Below are positions 52,047 through 60,578 of a DNA stretch of 64,000 nucleotides, one piece after another; position 1 is the stretch's first letter; each line of letters starts with the position of its first letter. The notes under the pieces are model-generated. The model did no database searches, was not told the origin of the DNA, and saw nothing but the letters and a program-made list of their open reading frames with translations. This DNA is from Rhizohabitans arisaemae. Lineage in GTDB: Bacteria; Actinomycetota; Actinomycetes; Streptosporangiales; Streptosporangiaceae. The stretch covers positions 868,001-932,000 of the forward strand of contig NZ_BLRH01000060.1 of the NCBI RefSeq assembly GCF_025996515.1, given 5' to 3'. A program made the translations under genes and the position numbers.

Positions 52047-52418
52047 TTAGGTCCAGGACAGCACTCCCTTGCGCCAGGCGTACAGAATGCCCAGGGCGAT
52101 GAAGCCGAGGAAGACGAACATCTCCACCAGGGTCGTGAGCCCGAACCCGGGGTCGGCGAAGACCGTCGCCCAGGGGAAGAGGAAGACCGCGTCCACCGCG
52201 AACACCACGTAGAGGTAGGTGAAGACGTAGTACCGGACCTGCGTCTGGGCCCAGCCCTCGCCCACCGGGTCGACGCCGCACTCGTAGGTGAGCAGCTTCT
52301 CGGCGCTCGGGCGGATCGGGCTCAGCAGCCGGTTGATCGTCAGCGCGCCCACGTAGATCACCACGCCGATGACGATCAAGACGGCGACAACTGCGTAAGA
52401 ACCGAAATATCCGTCCAT
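52047..52418 (-). CDS. nuoA: NADH-quinone oxidoreductase-like subunit A
   Basis: The product is 123 residues from an ATG with GGAGG five bases upstream (an ATG four codons earlier is possible). Three membrane helices and the NuoA motif [20 protein letters not shown] followed by [17 protein letters not shown] are present. It is first in the cluster; the ~180 bases upstream, AT-rich at 52480-52560, must hold the promoter, divergent from the deacetylase gene. Confidence 0.93.
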   Translation of the reverse strand: MDGYFGSYAVVAVLIVIGVVIYVGALTINRLLSPIRPSAEKLLTYECGVDPVGEGWAQTQVRYYVFTYLYVVFAVDAVFLFPWATVFADPGFGLTTLVEMFVFLGFIALGILYAWRKGVLSWT

Positions 52419-52602
52419 GGGCGCCTCCATGTCGTCCCGTCCCGAGGGTAACCCAGCACCCCGAAGTGGGATATCCACCATCCACCACAGAATACAGAGA
52501 GTAATCGATCTTAAACCTAGAGAATTCAAAAAATTAGATCTTAGACTCCCAAGGAACCGTAAATAACCATAAATAGGGACATCCCACGTCTAACCTTCAC
52601 GC

Positions 52603-54051
52603 ATGCCCCGATTCCGCGTCCTCGCCGGCGTGCTCTCCGCATTCCTCGCCTCCGGTTGCGGAAGCGCGGCGTCCTCGGATTCCGGGCAGGCGGGGACCTC
52701 GGTGCCGCCCGAGCCCACGATGATCAACACCGTCGACCCGGCCGCGGTCGACGACCTGGCCGTCCGCACGGTCGACGACCGGTCCTCCACCCGGCGGGTC
52801 CACGCCGCCTACCCCGCCTTCGGCGACGACCCCGAGCTCACCCGCGAACTCACCCGGCGGGTCCACGATCACGTGGGGAGGTTCCGTACGGGCGATCGCA
52901 CCACCCCCGCCGAGCTCCTCGTCGCCTGGAAACTGACCGCGTACTCCGAGCGGACCATCGGGGTCCGGCTGCGCACCCGCGAGGTGCGGGAAGAGGGACG
53001 TCGTTCCGCCGCCAGAACCGTCTGGTACGACCGGGCGGCCGACCGGACCATCGGCACCGGCGAACTCCTGGCCGGGCCCGACGGGCTCGACCGTCTCACC
53101 GAGCTGGTGGAACGGGCGCTGCGCGAGAAGCTCCCGAGCCGGCAGCGGGACCTCGCGCTGCGCGGGCTCGGGCCGGATTCACCGGCGATGGACTCCCTCG
53201 CGTTCAGCCGTCAGGGTAACGTGATCGTGGAGTTCGACAACGACCCATCGGTATCCGGGACGGAGAGAAGACTCATGGTGGCCGTGCCGCGGGAAGACGC
53301 CGATCCGCTGCTGTCCCCGCTCGGCCGGAGCGCCCGCGACGCCGCCGCGGGTTCCCCGCCGCAGGTCGTGCCGAACCCCGCCGATCGAACCGGGGACACC
53401 GACTGCGCGGGAGCGCGGTGTGTGGCGCTCACCTTCGACGACGGGCCCGGACCCCATACCGAGCGGCTGCTCGACACGCTCGCCGAGTGGAACGCCCGGG
53501 CCACCTTCTTCGTGCTCGGCAAGAACGCCGAGAAGCGCCCCGAGGTGATCCGCCGGATGCTGGACGAGGGTCATGCGGTGGCCAACCACACCTGGTCCCA
53601 TCCCAGGCTGACCGAGATCTCCGACGAGCAGGCCGACCGGGAGCTGGCGCGGACCGAGGACGCGCTCGCCCGGGTGACGGGCCACGGCTCGACGATGCTG
53701 CGCCCGCCGTACGGCGCCTACGACGACCGGGTCGCCGGGGCCGCGGCGCGCCTCGGGCTCTCGCTCGTGCTGTGGGACGTGGACACGCGGGATTGGGAGA
53801 ATCCGAGCCCCGGCCCGATCGCCCGCAAGGCGGTGACGCACGCGCAGCCCGGCTCGATCGTCTTGATGCACGACATCCACCGCACCACGGTCGACGCCGT
53901 CCCGCACATCCTGCGGCTCCTCACCCGGCAGGACTATCGTCTCGTGACCGTGCCCGAGTTGTACGGCTCCCGCGATCTTCTCCCAGGTCAGACATATCGC
54001 TCAAATGTCCCGCCCGCACCGCGTGATCGCAACATCCCCGTCGACGAGTGA
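52603..54051 (+). CDS. Lipoprotein polysaccharide deacetylase (NodB/CE4)
   Basis: The product is 482 residues. A lipobox (LASGC, Cys ~19) anchors it outside. Residues ~45-240 form an accessory domain like those of Streptomyces PdaA/RsiV-type deacetylases. The CE4 domain (~265-460) has all five motifs: TFDDGPGPHT, HTWSHP (NHTWSH), RPPYGAY, DVDTRDW and LMHDIH. It removes acetyl groups from cell-wall glycans such as peptidoglycan or chitin-like polymers. It is divergent from nuoA. Confidence 0.9.
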   Translation: MPRFRVLAGVLSAFLASGCGSAASSDSGQAGTSVPPEPTMINTVDPAAVDDLAVRTVDDRSSTRRVHAAYPAFGDDPELTRELTRRVHDHVGRFRTGDRTTPAELLVAWKLTAYSERTIGVRLRTREVREEGRRSAARTVWYDRAADRTIGTGELLAGPDGLDRLTELVERALREKLPSRQRDLALRGLGPDSPAMDSLAFSRQGNVIVEFDNDPSVSGTERRLMVAVPREDADPLLSPLGRSARDAAAGSPPQVVPNPADRTGDTDCAGARCVALTFDDGPGPHTERLLDTLAEWNARATFFVLGKNAEKRPEVIRRMLDEGHAVANHTWSHPRLTEISDEQADRELARTEDALARVTGHGSTMLRPPYGAYDDRVAGAAARLGLSLVLWDVDTRDWENPSPGPIARKAVTHAQPGSIVLMHDIHRTTVDAVPHILRLLTRQDYRLVTVPELYGSRDLLPGQTYRSNVPPAPRDRNIPVDE

Positions 54052-54323
54052 TCATCAGGCACGACATATAGTGAACCCGTGACCAGAATCGTCCTGTTTT
54101 CTCGGCTGCATGTTGACCTATGTCGACAAGCAGCGATGCTGTGTCGCTGACTCCACACCTATGACCGTCGTTGTCATCGGTGTGCCCCGGAGTCCCGAAT
54201 GGGCCTTACGCCCATAAACCGTCGCCGCCCAAAGGATCTTGGGTAGCTCGCGAGATAGAACGAAGTCAAGTGACTCATTCAATGGCGGTACGCGACAACC
54301 CGCGTGGCCCTCAGGGATCTACC

Positions 54324-54407
54324 ATGAGAATCAGGAAGAGCGACCGCGCCTTCCACACTGGGCACGACAACGGGCGCCCTGGCGCGTCGAGGAGGACTGT
54401 TCTGTGA
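54324..54407 (+). CDS. 27-residue leader ORF overlapping the korA start
   Basis: An ATG 80 bases upstream of korA opens a 27-codon frame, basic and hydrophilic (MRIRKSDRAFHTGHDNGR), whose TGA overlaps the korA GTG (GTGA). AGGGATC lies just upstream of the ATG. The overlap would couple korA translation to this leader. The remainder of 54052-54323 contains no gene, only short palindromes such as CAGCGA/TCGCTG near 54124. Confidence 0.35.
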   Translation: MRIRKSDRAFHTGHDNGRPGASRRTVL

Positions 54408-56254
54408 CGAAACAGGTCCAGCAACTCGATCGCGTGATCATTCGGTTCGCCGGTGACTCCGGCGACGGCATGCAGCTGACCGGTGATCGCTTCACCGCGG
54501 AGACCGCGGAGTTCGGCAACGACCTCTCAACCCTCCCCAACTTCCCCGCCGAGATCCGGGCCCCCGCCGGAACCCTCCCCGGGGTGTCGAGTTTTCAGCT
54601 CCACTTCGCCGACCACGACATCCTGACGCCGGGTGACGCGCCGAACGTCCTCGTCGCGATGAACCCCGCGGCCCTCAAGGCCAACCTCGCCGACGTGCCG
54701 CGCGGAGCGGACATCATCGCGAACACCGACGAGTTCACCAAGCGGAACCTCACCAAGGTCGGGTACTCCGGCAATCCGCTGGAGGACGGCTCGCTCGGCG
54801 AGTGGCGGGTGCACGCCGTCCCGCTCACCACCATGACGGTCAAGGCGCTCGAAGGCTTCGACATCTCCAAGAAGGACGCCGAACGCGCCAAGAACATGTT
54901 CGCCCTCGGCCTGCTGAGCTGGCTCTACCACCGGCCGACCGAGGCGACGCTGAAATTCCTGGAAGCCAAGTTCGCCAAGAAGCCCGACATCGCCAAGGCG
55001 AACATCGCGGCGTTCAACGCGGGCTGGAATTTCGGCGAGACCACCGAGTCGTTCTCGGTCTCCTATGAGATCAAGCCTGCCCGGCTCGCTCCCGGGACTT
55101 ACCGGAACATTTCCGGGAACATGGCGCTTGCATATGGGCTAATCGCCGCGGCGGAACTCGCGGAGTTGCCGCTTTTCCTGGGTTCCTACCCGATCACCCC
55201 GGCTTCCGACATTCTCCATGAATTGTCGAAGCACAAGCGTTTCGGCATCCGCACCTTCCAAGCGGAGGACGAGATCGCCGGAGTGGGCGCCGCCCTGGGC
55301 GCGGCCTTCGGCGGGGCCCTCGGCGTCACCACCACCAGCGGTCCCGGGGTCGCCCTCAAGGCCGAGACCGTGGGGCTCGCGGTCACCACCGAGCTCCCCC
55401 TGATCGTGGTGGACGTCCAGCGCGCCGGCCCTTCCACCGGCATGCCCACCAAGACCGAGCAGACCGACCTGCTCATGGCGATGTACGGCCGGAACGGCGA
55501 ATCGCCCGTCCCCGTCGTGGCGCCGATGAGCCCGTCCGACTGCTTCCACGCCGCCATCGAGGCCGCCCGGATCGCGGTCAAGTACCGCACCCCGGTCATG
55601 CTTCTCTCCGACGGCTACCTCGCCAACGGCTCCGAGCCGTGGCGGCTGCCCGAGGTGGCGGAGCTGCCCGACCTGCGGGTCGCCTTCGCCACGGAGGCGA
55701 ACGGGGAAGACGGGACGTTCCTGCCGTTCAAGCGGGACGTCGAGACGCTCGCCCGGCCGTGGGCCGTACCCGGCACCAAGGGTCTGGAGCACCGGATCGG
55801 CGGCATCGAGAAGGCCGACGGCACCGGCAACATCTCCTACGACCCGAACAACCACGACCTGATGGTCCGCCTCCGGCAGGCCAAGATCGACGGGATCGCC
55901 CAGGACATCCCGCCCCTGGAGGTCGACGACGAGGGCGGGGACGCCCGGGTGCTCGTGCTGGGCTGGGGGTCGACCTATGGGCCGATCGCCGCGGCGGTAC
56001 GGCGGGTGCGCAAGGCGGGCGGCAAGGTCGCCCAGGCCCACCTGCGCCACCTCAACCCGCTTCCGGCCAACACCGGAGAGGTGCTCCGCTCCTACGACAA
56101 GGTGCTCCTCCCCGAGATCAACCTCGGGCAGCTGGCGCTCCTGCTCCGGGCGCGCTTCCTGGTCGATGTGATCAGCTACAACCGGGTCCGCGGTCTGCCG
56201 TTCAAGGCCGAGGAGCTCGCGGGGGTCATCCAGGATGTGATCTCCAGTGAGTGA
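54404..56254 (+). CDS. korA: 2-oxoglutarate:ferredoxin oxidoreductase, alpha (gamma-alpha fused) subunit
   Basis: The product is 616 residues from a GTG with GGAGGA eight bases upstream. The first ~190 residues form the gamma domain (IRFAGDSGDGMQLTGDRF, then GDAPNVLVAMNPAALKANL); the rest is the alpha part (FLGSYPITPASDILHEL, QAEDEIAGVGAALGAAFGG, TTTSGPGVALKAET). The fusion matches M. tuberculosis KorA. With KorB it turns 2-oxoglutarate and CoA into succinyl-CoA, CO2 and reduced ferredoxin. It lies beside the NADH-module-less nuo cluster, a possible electron acceptor. Confidence 0.93.
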   Translation: MTKQVQQLDRVIIRFAGDSGDGMQLTGDRFTAETAEFGNDLSTLPNFPAEIRAPAGTLPGVSSFQLHFADHDILTPGDAPNVLVAMNPAALKANLADVPRGADIIANTDEFTKRNLTKVGYSGNPLEDGSLGEWRVHAVPLTTMTVKALEGFDISKKDAERAKNMFALGLLSWLYHRPTEATLKFLEAKFAKKPDIAKANIAAFNAGWNFGETTESFSVSYEIKPARLAPGTYRNISGNMALAYGLIAAAELAELPLFLGSYPITPASDILHELSKHKRFGIRTFQAEDEIAGVGAALGAAFGGALGVTTTSGPGVALKAETVGLAVTTELPLIVVDVQRAGPSTGMPTKTEQTDLLMAMYGRNGESPVPVVAPMSPSDCFHAAIEAARIAVKYRTPVMLLSDGYLANGSEPWRLPEVAELPDLRVAFATEANGEDGTFLPFKRDVETLARPWAVPGTKGLEHRIGGIEKADGTGNISYDPNNHDLMVRLRQAKIDGIAQDIPPLEVDDEGGDARVLVLGWGSTYGPIAAAVRRVRKAGGKVAQAHLRHLNPLPANTGEVLRSYDKVLLPEINLGQLALLLRARFLVDVISYNRVRGLPFKAEELAGVIQDVISSE

Positions 56255-56300
56255 GAGCGTGGCCGGGTCGGAATCGAGGAGAGCCGAAGCGAGGAGCTCA

Positions 56301-57359
56301 GTGAGTGAGATCGTCAGCGAGGGACGCGGGCTGAGCCTGGTCCCCAGGGCCGAGGGCAAGCAGACCCTCAAGGACTTCAAGTCCGATCAAGAGGTGCGCT
56401 GGTGCCCGGGGTGCGGCGACTACGCCATCCTCGCCGCCGTGCAGGGCTTCCTCCCCGAGCTCGGGCTCAAGCGGGAGAACATCGTGTTCGTCTCGGGGAT
56501 CGGATGTTCCTCCCGGTTCCCGTACTACCTGAACACCTACGGGTTCCACTCGATCCACGGCCGGGCCCCGGCGATCGCCACCGGGCTGGCGGCGTCCCGT
56601 CCGGACCTGTCGGTCTGGGTGGTCACCGGTGACGGCGACGCGCTGTCCATCGGCGGTAACCATCTGATCCACGCGCTGCGCCGCAACGTCAACCTCAACA
56701 TCCTGCTGTTCAACAACCGGATCTACGGGCTGACCAAGGGGCAGTACTCCCCGACGAGCGAGGTCGGGAAGATCACCAAGTCCACTCCGATGGGCTCGCT
56801 GGACCGGCCGTTCAACCCGATCTCACTGGCGATCGGGGCGGAGGCGACCTTCGTGGCGCGCACCCTCGACTCCGACCGCAAGCATCTGCAGGGGGTGCTG
56901 CGCGAGGCGGTGGCCCACCAGGGCACCTCGCTGGTGGAGATCTACCAGAACTGCAACATCTTCAACGACAACGCCTTCGAGCCGCTCAAGGATCCGGGGA
57001 TCCGCGACGACATCACCGTCAAGCTGGAGCACGGGAAGCCCATCGTGTTCGGCGCGAACGGGGAGAAGGCGGTACGGCTGACGCGGACCGGCGGGGTGGA
57101 GGTCGTGCCGACGGATTCCGTTCCGGCGGAGGAGATCCTGGTGCACGATACGCACGCGACCGACCCCTCGCTCGCGTTCGCGCTCTCCCGGCTCGACGAG
57201 CCGGCGTTCGAGCACGTGCCGATCGGGATCTTCCGCCACATCCAGCGGTCCTCCTACGACGAGCTGATGTCGGATCAGCTCGACAACGCGATCGCCAAGA
57301 ACGGCCGGGGGACGCTGCACGATCTGCTGAACTCGGGGGACACCTGGCGGATCAACTGA
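56301..57359 (+). CDS. korB: 2-oxoglutarate:ferredoxin oxidoreductase, beta subunit
   Basis: The product is 352 residues from a GTG with GAGGAG upstream; a GTG at 56247 overlapping korA is an alternative. It has the cluster cysteines in RWCPGCGDY and GIGCSSRF, the TPP motif TGDGDALSIGGNHL followed by NNRIYGLTKGQ, and a third conserved Cys region in YQNCNIFND. It binds TPP and a [4Fe-4S] cluster and completes the KorAB enzyme. A terminator follows. Confidence 0.94.
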   Translation: MSEIVSEGRGLSLVPRAEGKQTLKDFKSDQEVRWCPGCGDYAILAAVQGFLPELGLKRENIVFVSGIGCSSRFPYYLNTYGFHSIHGRAPAIATGLAASRPDLSVWVVTGDGDALSIGGNHLIHALRRNVNLNILLFNNRIYGLTKGQYSPTSEVGKITKSTPMGSLDRPFNPISLAIGAEATFVARTLDSDRKHLQGVLREAVAHQGTSLVEIYQNCNIFNDNAFEPLKDPGIRDDITVKLEHGKPIVFGANGEKAVRLTRTGGVEVVPTDSVPAEEILVHDTHATDPSLAFALSRLDEPAFEHVPIGIFRHIQRSSYDELMSDQLDNAIAKNGRGTLHDLLNSGDTWRIN

Positions 57360-57373
57360 CCGTCTTCACGTCG

Positions 57374-57405
57374 CGGGGTGTGAGGTCTTCGGATCTCACA
57401 CCCCG
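57374..57405. terminator. Bidirectional hairpin, 11-bp stem
   Basis: CGGGGTGTGAG and CTCACACCCCG enclose 10 bases, between the korB stop and the convergent flavin-reductase stop 8 bases further. Confidence 0.8.
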
Positions 57406-57412
57406 AGCGCGT

Positions 57413-57913
57413 TCAGGCTCCGACCTGGTTCAGCATCCGAAGATCCGTACAGAACTCGCGGTACCCACCGGAGTGGAACACCAGCGGTTCCCCTCCGGAC
57501 CGCTGGTACTCCTCGATGCGCCCGACGAAGATGAGATGGTCGCCCCCGTCGTAGACGGTCACCGTCTGGCAGGCGAAGTGCGCCAGGGTCCCGGTGAGCG
57601 CCGGCAGGCCGGTCTCGGTGGGGCGGGTCTCCACCCCGGCGAACTTGTCCGGCATCGGGGTGGCGAAGCGCCGGGACAGGTGCTCCTGATCCGCGGCCAG
57701 GACGTTGATCACGAATTGTCCCGCCCCGAGAAACGTGATCGCGCTGGGGGAACGGCCGGACAGACACCACAGGACCAGCGGCGGATCGAGCGAGACCGAG
57801 GCGAACGAGTTCACGGTGACCCCGGCCCGGTCTCCGGCGGGTGTGACGGTGGTGACCACCGCCACACCGGTCGCGTACTGCCCCAGGGCTTCACGCAGGG
57901 CTTTCACTGCCAT
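57413..57913 (-). CDS. Flavin reductase, StyB-like partner of the FAD monooxygenase
   Basis: The product is 166 residues of the HpaC/StyB split-barrel family: LGQYATGVAVVTTVTPAGD, then NSFASVSLDPPLVLWCL, and FVINVLAADQEHLSRRFA. It reduces free flavin with NAD(P)H and passes it to the monooxygenase. It lies 4 bases after the StyA-like gene stop, so they are one operon. Confidence 0.85.
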   Translation of the reverse strand: MAVKALREALGQYATGVAVVTTVTPAGDRAGVTVNSFASVSLDPPLVLWCLSGRSPSAITFLGAGQFVINVLAADQEHLSRRFATPMPDKFAGVETRPTETGLPALTGTLAHFACQTVTVYDGGDHLIFVGRIEEYQRSGGEPLVFHSGGYREFCTDLRMLNQVGA

Positions 57914-57917
57914 CTCC

Positions 57918-59141
57918 TCAGGCGCCGGCCCGGGCCAGGTAGGCGTGTGCCTTGGCCGGGTCCATGAACCAGTGGTCGAAGTCGGCCGGGTCGTCGAACC
58001 CGTTGACGAAGCGGTGGGCGACCTCGGGGATGGCGCCGGCCGCGCCCATGATCTCCAGGACGTGCGGCGGCGGAGGCGCGAGCAGGGCGTTCGTCCAGGC
58101 GGTGGCGTGCCGGGCGGTCGCCCAGTAGGTCTCGAACGTCTGCTCCATCCAGGCGGCGTCGAACGGCCCGTCGCCGCGCGCCAGAATCGAGGCCAGGTAG
58201 GAGGCGGCGCATTTGGCCGCGTTGTTGGAGCCCTGCCCGGTGATCGGGTCGTTCAGCACGACCACGTCGGCGACCCCGAGGACCGCCGCTCCGGAGGGCA
58301 GCGTCGCGACGGGCCTGCGCACGACCGGGGCGAACCTTCCCGCCAGCGTCCCGAGGTCGTCGGTGAGCTCCACCCCGGCGCACCGCTCGGCCTCCCACGG
58401 CAGGAAGGTCTTCAGGATGCGCAGGCTGGTGGCCAGGTGCTCGGCCGGGGTGCGGGCATCCGCCCAGCAGTCCATCGGACCTCCGGGGACCCCCTCGAAC
58501 ACCATGATCTCGCAGGGCCCGGTGACGGTCAGCGCGGGGAAGACGAAGTACTCCCCGATCCCGGGGATCAGGTTGAAGCAGACCGCGGAGTGCTCGGGTC
58601 GCGGCGTCAGCCCGTTCACATAGGTCAGGGCGAGCGCCCGCTGCGGGGCGGTGTACGGCGAGCGCACGGCGTCCCGCTCGAACAGCGAGGCGATCTCCCC
58701 CTTGCCCGCGGCGACCAGCACCAGGTCGTACCGGGTGGCGTACTCCTCCAGGTCGGCGGCCGTGGCGTCGTGGATAACGATCTTCCCGCCGAGCCGCTCC
58801 ACCTCGTCCATCCAGGCGGGCATCTTCACGCGCTGGTCGACCGAGCGGGCGGGCGTGTCGAGCCTGGCCGCCCAGTCGATGACCTTGCCGCCGTCGGGAC
58901 CGGGCACCGCGAGCTGAATCCCCTCGATCGGCGGGCAGTCGTCCGCCCACCGGTCGAGGCCGAGCTCCCGCTCGTGGGCGAGAGCCTTGCCGAACATGGC
59001 CTGGCTCGACATGACCCGGCCGTCGCGGAGCTGCTCCGGGGTCCGGTTGGAGACGACGGTGACGTCGTAGCCGTTCTGGAGCAGGCCGAGCGCGAGGTGC
59101 AGGCCCGCCTGCCCCGCGCCGACGATCAGGATGCTGCGCAT
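57918..59141 (-). CDS. StyA-like FAD-dependent monooxygenase (styrene/indole type)
   Basis: The product is 407 residues. A Rossmann FAD motif SILIVGAGQAGLHLALGL opens the protein; VMSSQAMFGKALAHERELGL and a long C-terminal domain with PITGQGSNNAAKCAASYL follow, in the pattern of StyA. Two-component styrene/indole monooxygenases epoxidise aryl alkenes or indole using FADH2 from a StyB-type reductase, encoded next. No styrene oxide isomerase or phenylacetaldehyde dehydrogenase is nearby, so the true substrate is unknown. An AraC-family regulator lies upstream. Confidence 0.82.
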   Translation of the reverse strand: MRSILIVGAGQAGLHLALGLLQNGYDVTVVSNRTPEQLRDGRVMSSQAMFGKALAHERELGLDRWADDCPPIEGIQLAVPGPDGGKVIDWAARLDTPARSVDQRVKMPAWMDEVERLGGKIVIHDATAADLEEYATRYDLVLVAAGKGEIASLFERDAVRSPYTAPQRALALTYVNGLTPRPEHSAVCFNLIPGIGEYFVFPALTVTGPCEIMVFEGVPGGPMDCWADARTPAEHLATSLRILKTFLPWEAERCAGVELTDDLGTLAGRFAPVVRRPVATLPSGAAVLGVADVVVLNDPITGQGSNNAAKCAASYLASILARGDGPFDAAWMEQTFETYWATARHATAWTNALLAPPPPHVLEIMGAAGAIPEVAHRFVNGFDDPADFDHWFMDPAKAHAYLARAGA

Positions 59142-59275
59142 GGGGTGACTTCCCTTCGCTGGGTGTGGACTGGGGTTTCTCGGCGCCTGTGGAAAACGGT
59201 ATGCCGCCGTACCCCAGGCGGACTATCCACTCAGCGCGAATCCCATCCGTCTGGCGCGGGATTTCCCGGGACGGC

Positions 59276-60274
59276 TCAACGCCCCCGGCGCAGCGTCTCG
59301 GAGGGCGCCTGCCCGTACCTCGCCCGGTAGGCGGCGGCGAACCGGCCCTGGTGGAGGAAGCCCCACCGGGCGGCCACCGTGGTCACCGTGCAGCGCGCGG
59401 GGTCCCCGGCCACCAGCTCCTCGTGCACCCGGGTCAGGCGCACGTTCCTCAGGTGCGCCATCGGGGTCATCCCCAGGTGGACGCGGAAGCCCTCCTGCAG
59501 CGAGCGGCCGCTGATCGCGACGGCTCGGGCGACCTCGTCGGTGGTCAGCGGCAGATGGGCGTGCCCCTCGATGAACTCCACGGCACGCCGTACCACCTTG
59601 GGTATCGCGGGTGGCCGAGGGGCGGTCAACCGGCCGGAGTAGTTGGACGGCTGCATGGTGAGCAGGGAGGAGAGCATGGCCTTCTCCAGGTGGGCTACGG
59701 CCAGCGGCTGCGCGGCGAGCCCGTCGTCGTACTCCGCCTCGGCCGCGATCAGGTCGGCCATGCCCCGCCAGGCGCGGGCCCAGCCCGCGGTCATGTCCAT
59801 CCCCAGGTCGAAGACGATCGGCCGGTCGAGCGGTTCGCCGAGCATCTGCTCCAGCGCCCGTTCGACCGCCTCGCGTTCGAATTTGACGATCAGCTGGGGG
59901 CAGTCGGCCGCCCAGCGCATGTCCAGATAGCGCGACGGGGACGGAAGTGAGGCCAGGGACGGGGTCGACACGATCTCCTGGTCGCCGCAGCGGATCAGGC
60001 TCCGGCCGGCGAGGGGGATCTGCACCAGATAGAAGGTCTCCAGCGGTCCCGGCTCGATGTGGACGTCCGCCGCGTAGTCCAGGTAGCTCAGCCGGACGTC
60101 ACCGAGCTGGGCGGAGTTGAACCGGGCGGCCAACGTCGAGATGTCACCGGTCAGATCCAGGCGATGGGGACAGAAGACCCGGGCGACCTGTTCCCGGACC
60201 TCGTCGAGGTCCACGCTCTCGAAGAGCCGCCGGCCGCGCAGCACCTCCCGCCGCGTCTCAGCCGCGGTCGTCAT
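59276..60274 (-). CDS. AraC-family transcriptional regulator
   Basis: The product is 332 residues. An N-terminal AraC-binding-like domain (~15-200, with FYLVQIPLAGRSLIRCG) is followed by two helix-turn-helices (TTDEVARAVAISGRSLQEGF and VTTVAARWGFLHQGRFAAAY). The N-terminal part recalls FeaR/AraC regulators of aromatic amine or aromatic-acid genes. It precedes the StyA/StyB-like operon in the same direction and is its likely regulator; no operator could be picked out. Confidence 0.85.
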   Translation of the reverse strand: MTTAAETRREVLRGRRLFESVDLDEVREQVARVFCPHRLDLTGDISTLAARFNSAQLGDVRLSYLDYAADVHIEPGPLETFYLVQIPLAGRSLIRCGDQEIVSTPSLASLPSPSRYLDMRWAADCPQLIVKFEREAVERALEQMLGEPLDRPIVFDLGMDMTAGWARAWRGMADLIAAEAEYDDGLAAQPLAVAHLEKAMLSSLLTMQPSNYSGRLTAPRPPAIPKVVRRAVEFIEGHAHLPLTTDEVARAVAISGRSLQEGFRVHLGMTPMAHLRNVRLTRVHEELVAGDPARCTVTTVAARWGFLHQGRFAAAYRARYGQAPSETLRRGR

Positions 60275-60578
60275 CGCACGCCCACCTCACCCGTGCCGAT
60301 CGCCGACGGTTCCGGTCGGGGTGTCCGCACCGTCCTTGACCAGGTGGCCCCGGTACGCCGCCGGGTCCGTGGCGGGCGATCCACCCGGGACCTCCAGCCG
60401 GTTCACCACGTTGATCACTTATCAGGGTGACCGAAAAGGGGATGGTTATCAACCCATCCCGAATATCGGGTAATGGCCGAATTCCGCCCCATGTCACGAA
60501 ATAACTTAAAGCCCTATAGATAGGATTAATCAGGATTTATTATGCATTTTGGGATGACGGAAACCGGGATACCGATCG
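60275..60578. other. Intergenic stretch, AT-rich segment
   Basis: No gene is seen. Bases 60500-60545 are unusually AT-rich for this genome (AACTTAAAGCCCTATAGATA, then GGATTAATCAGG). The region lies after the RNA-repair gene and before the AraC-type gene, both on the minus strand, so it likely holds the regulator's promoter. Confidence 0.45.

Noticed and set aside
57705-59330. 541-codon plus-strand frame
   Set aside because: Antisense shadow of the StyA-like gene; no recognisable motifs.
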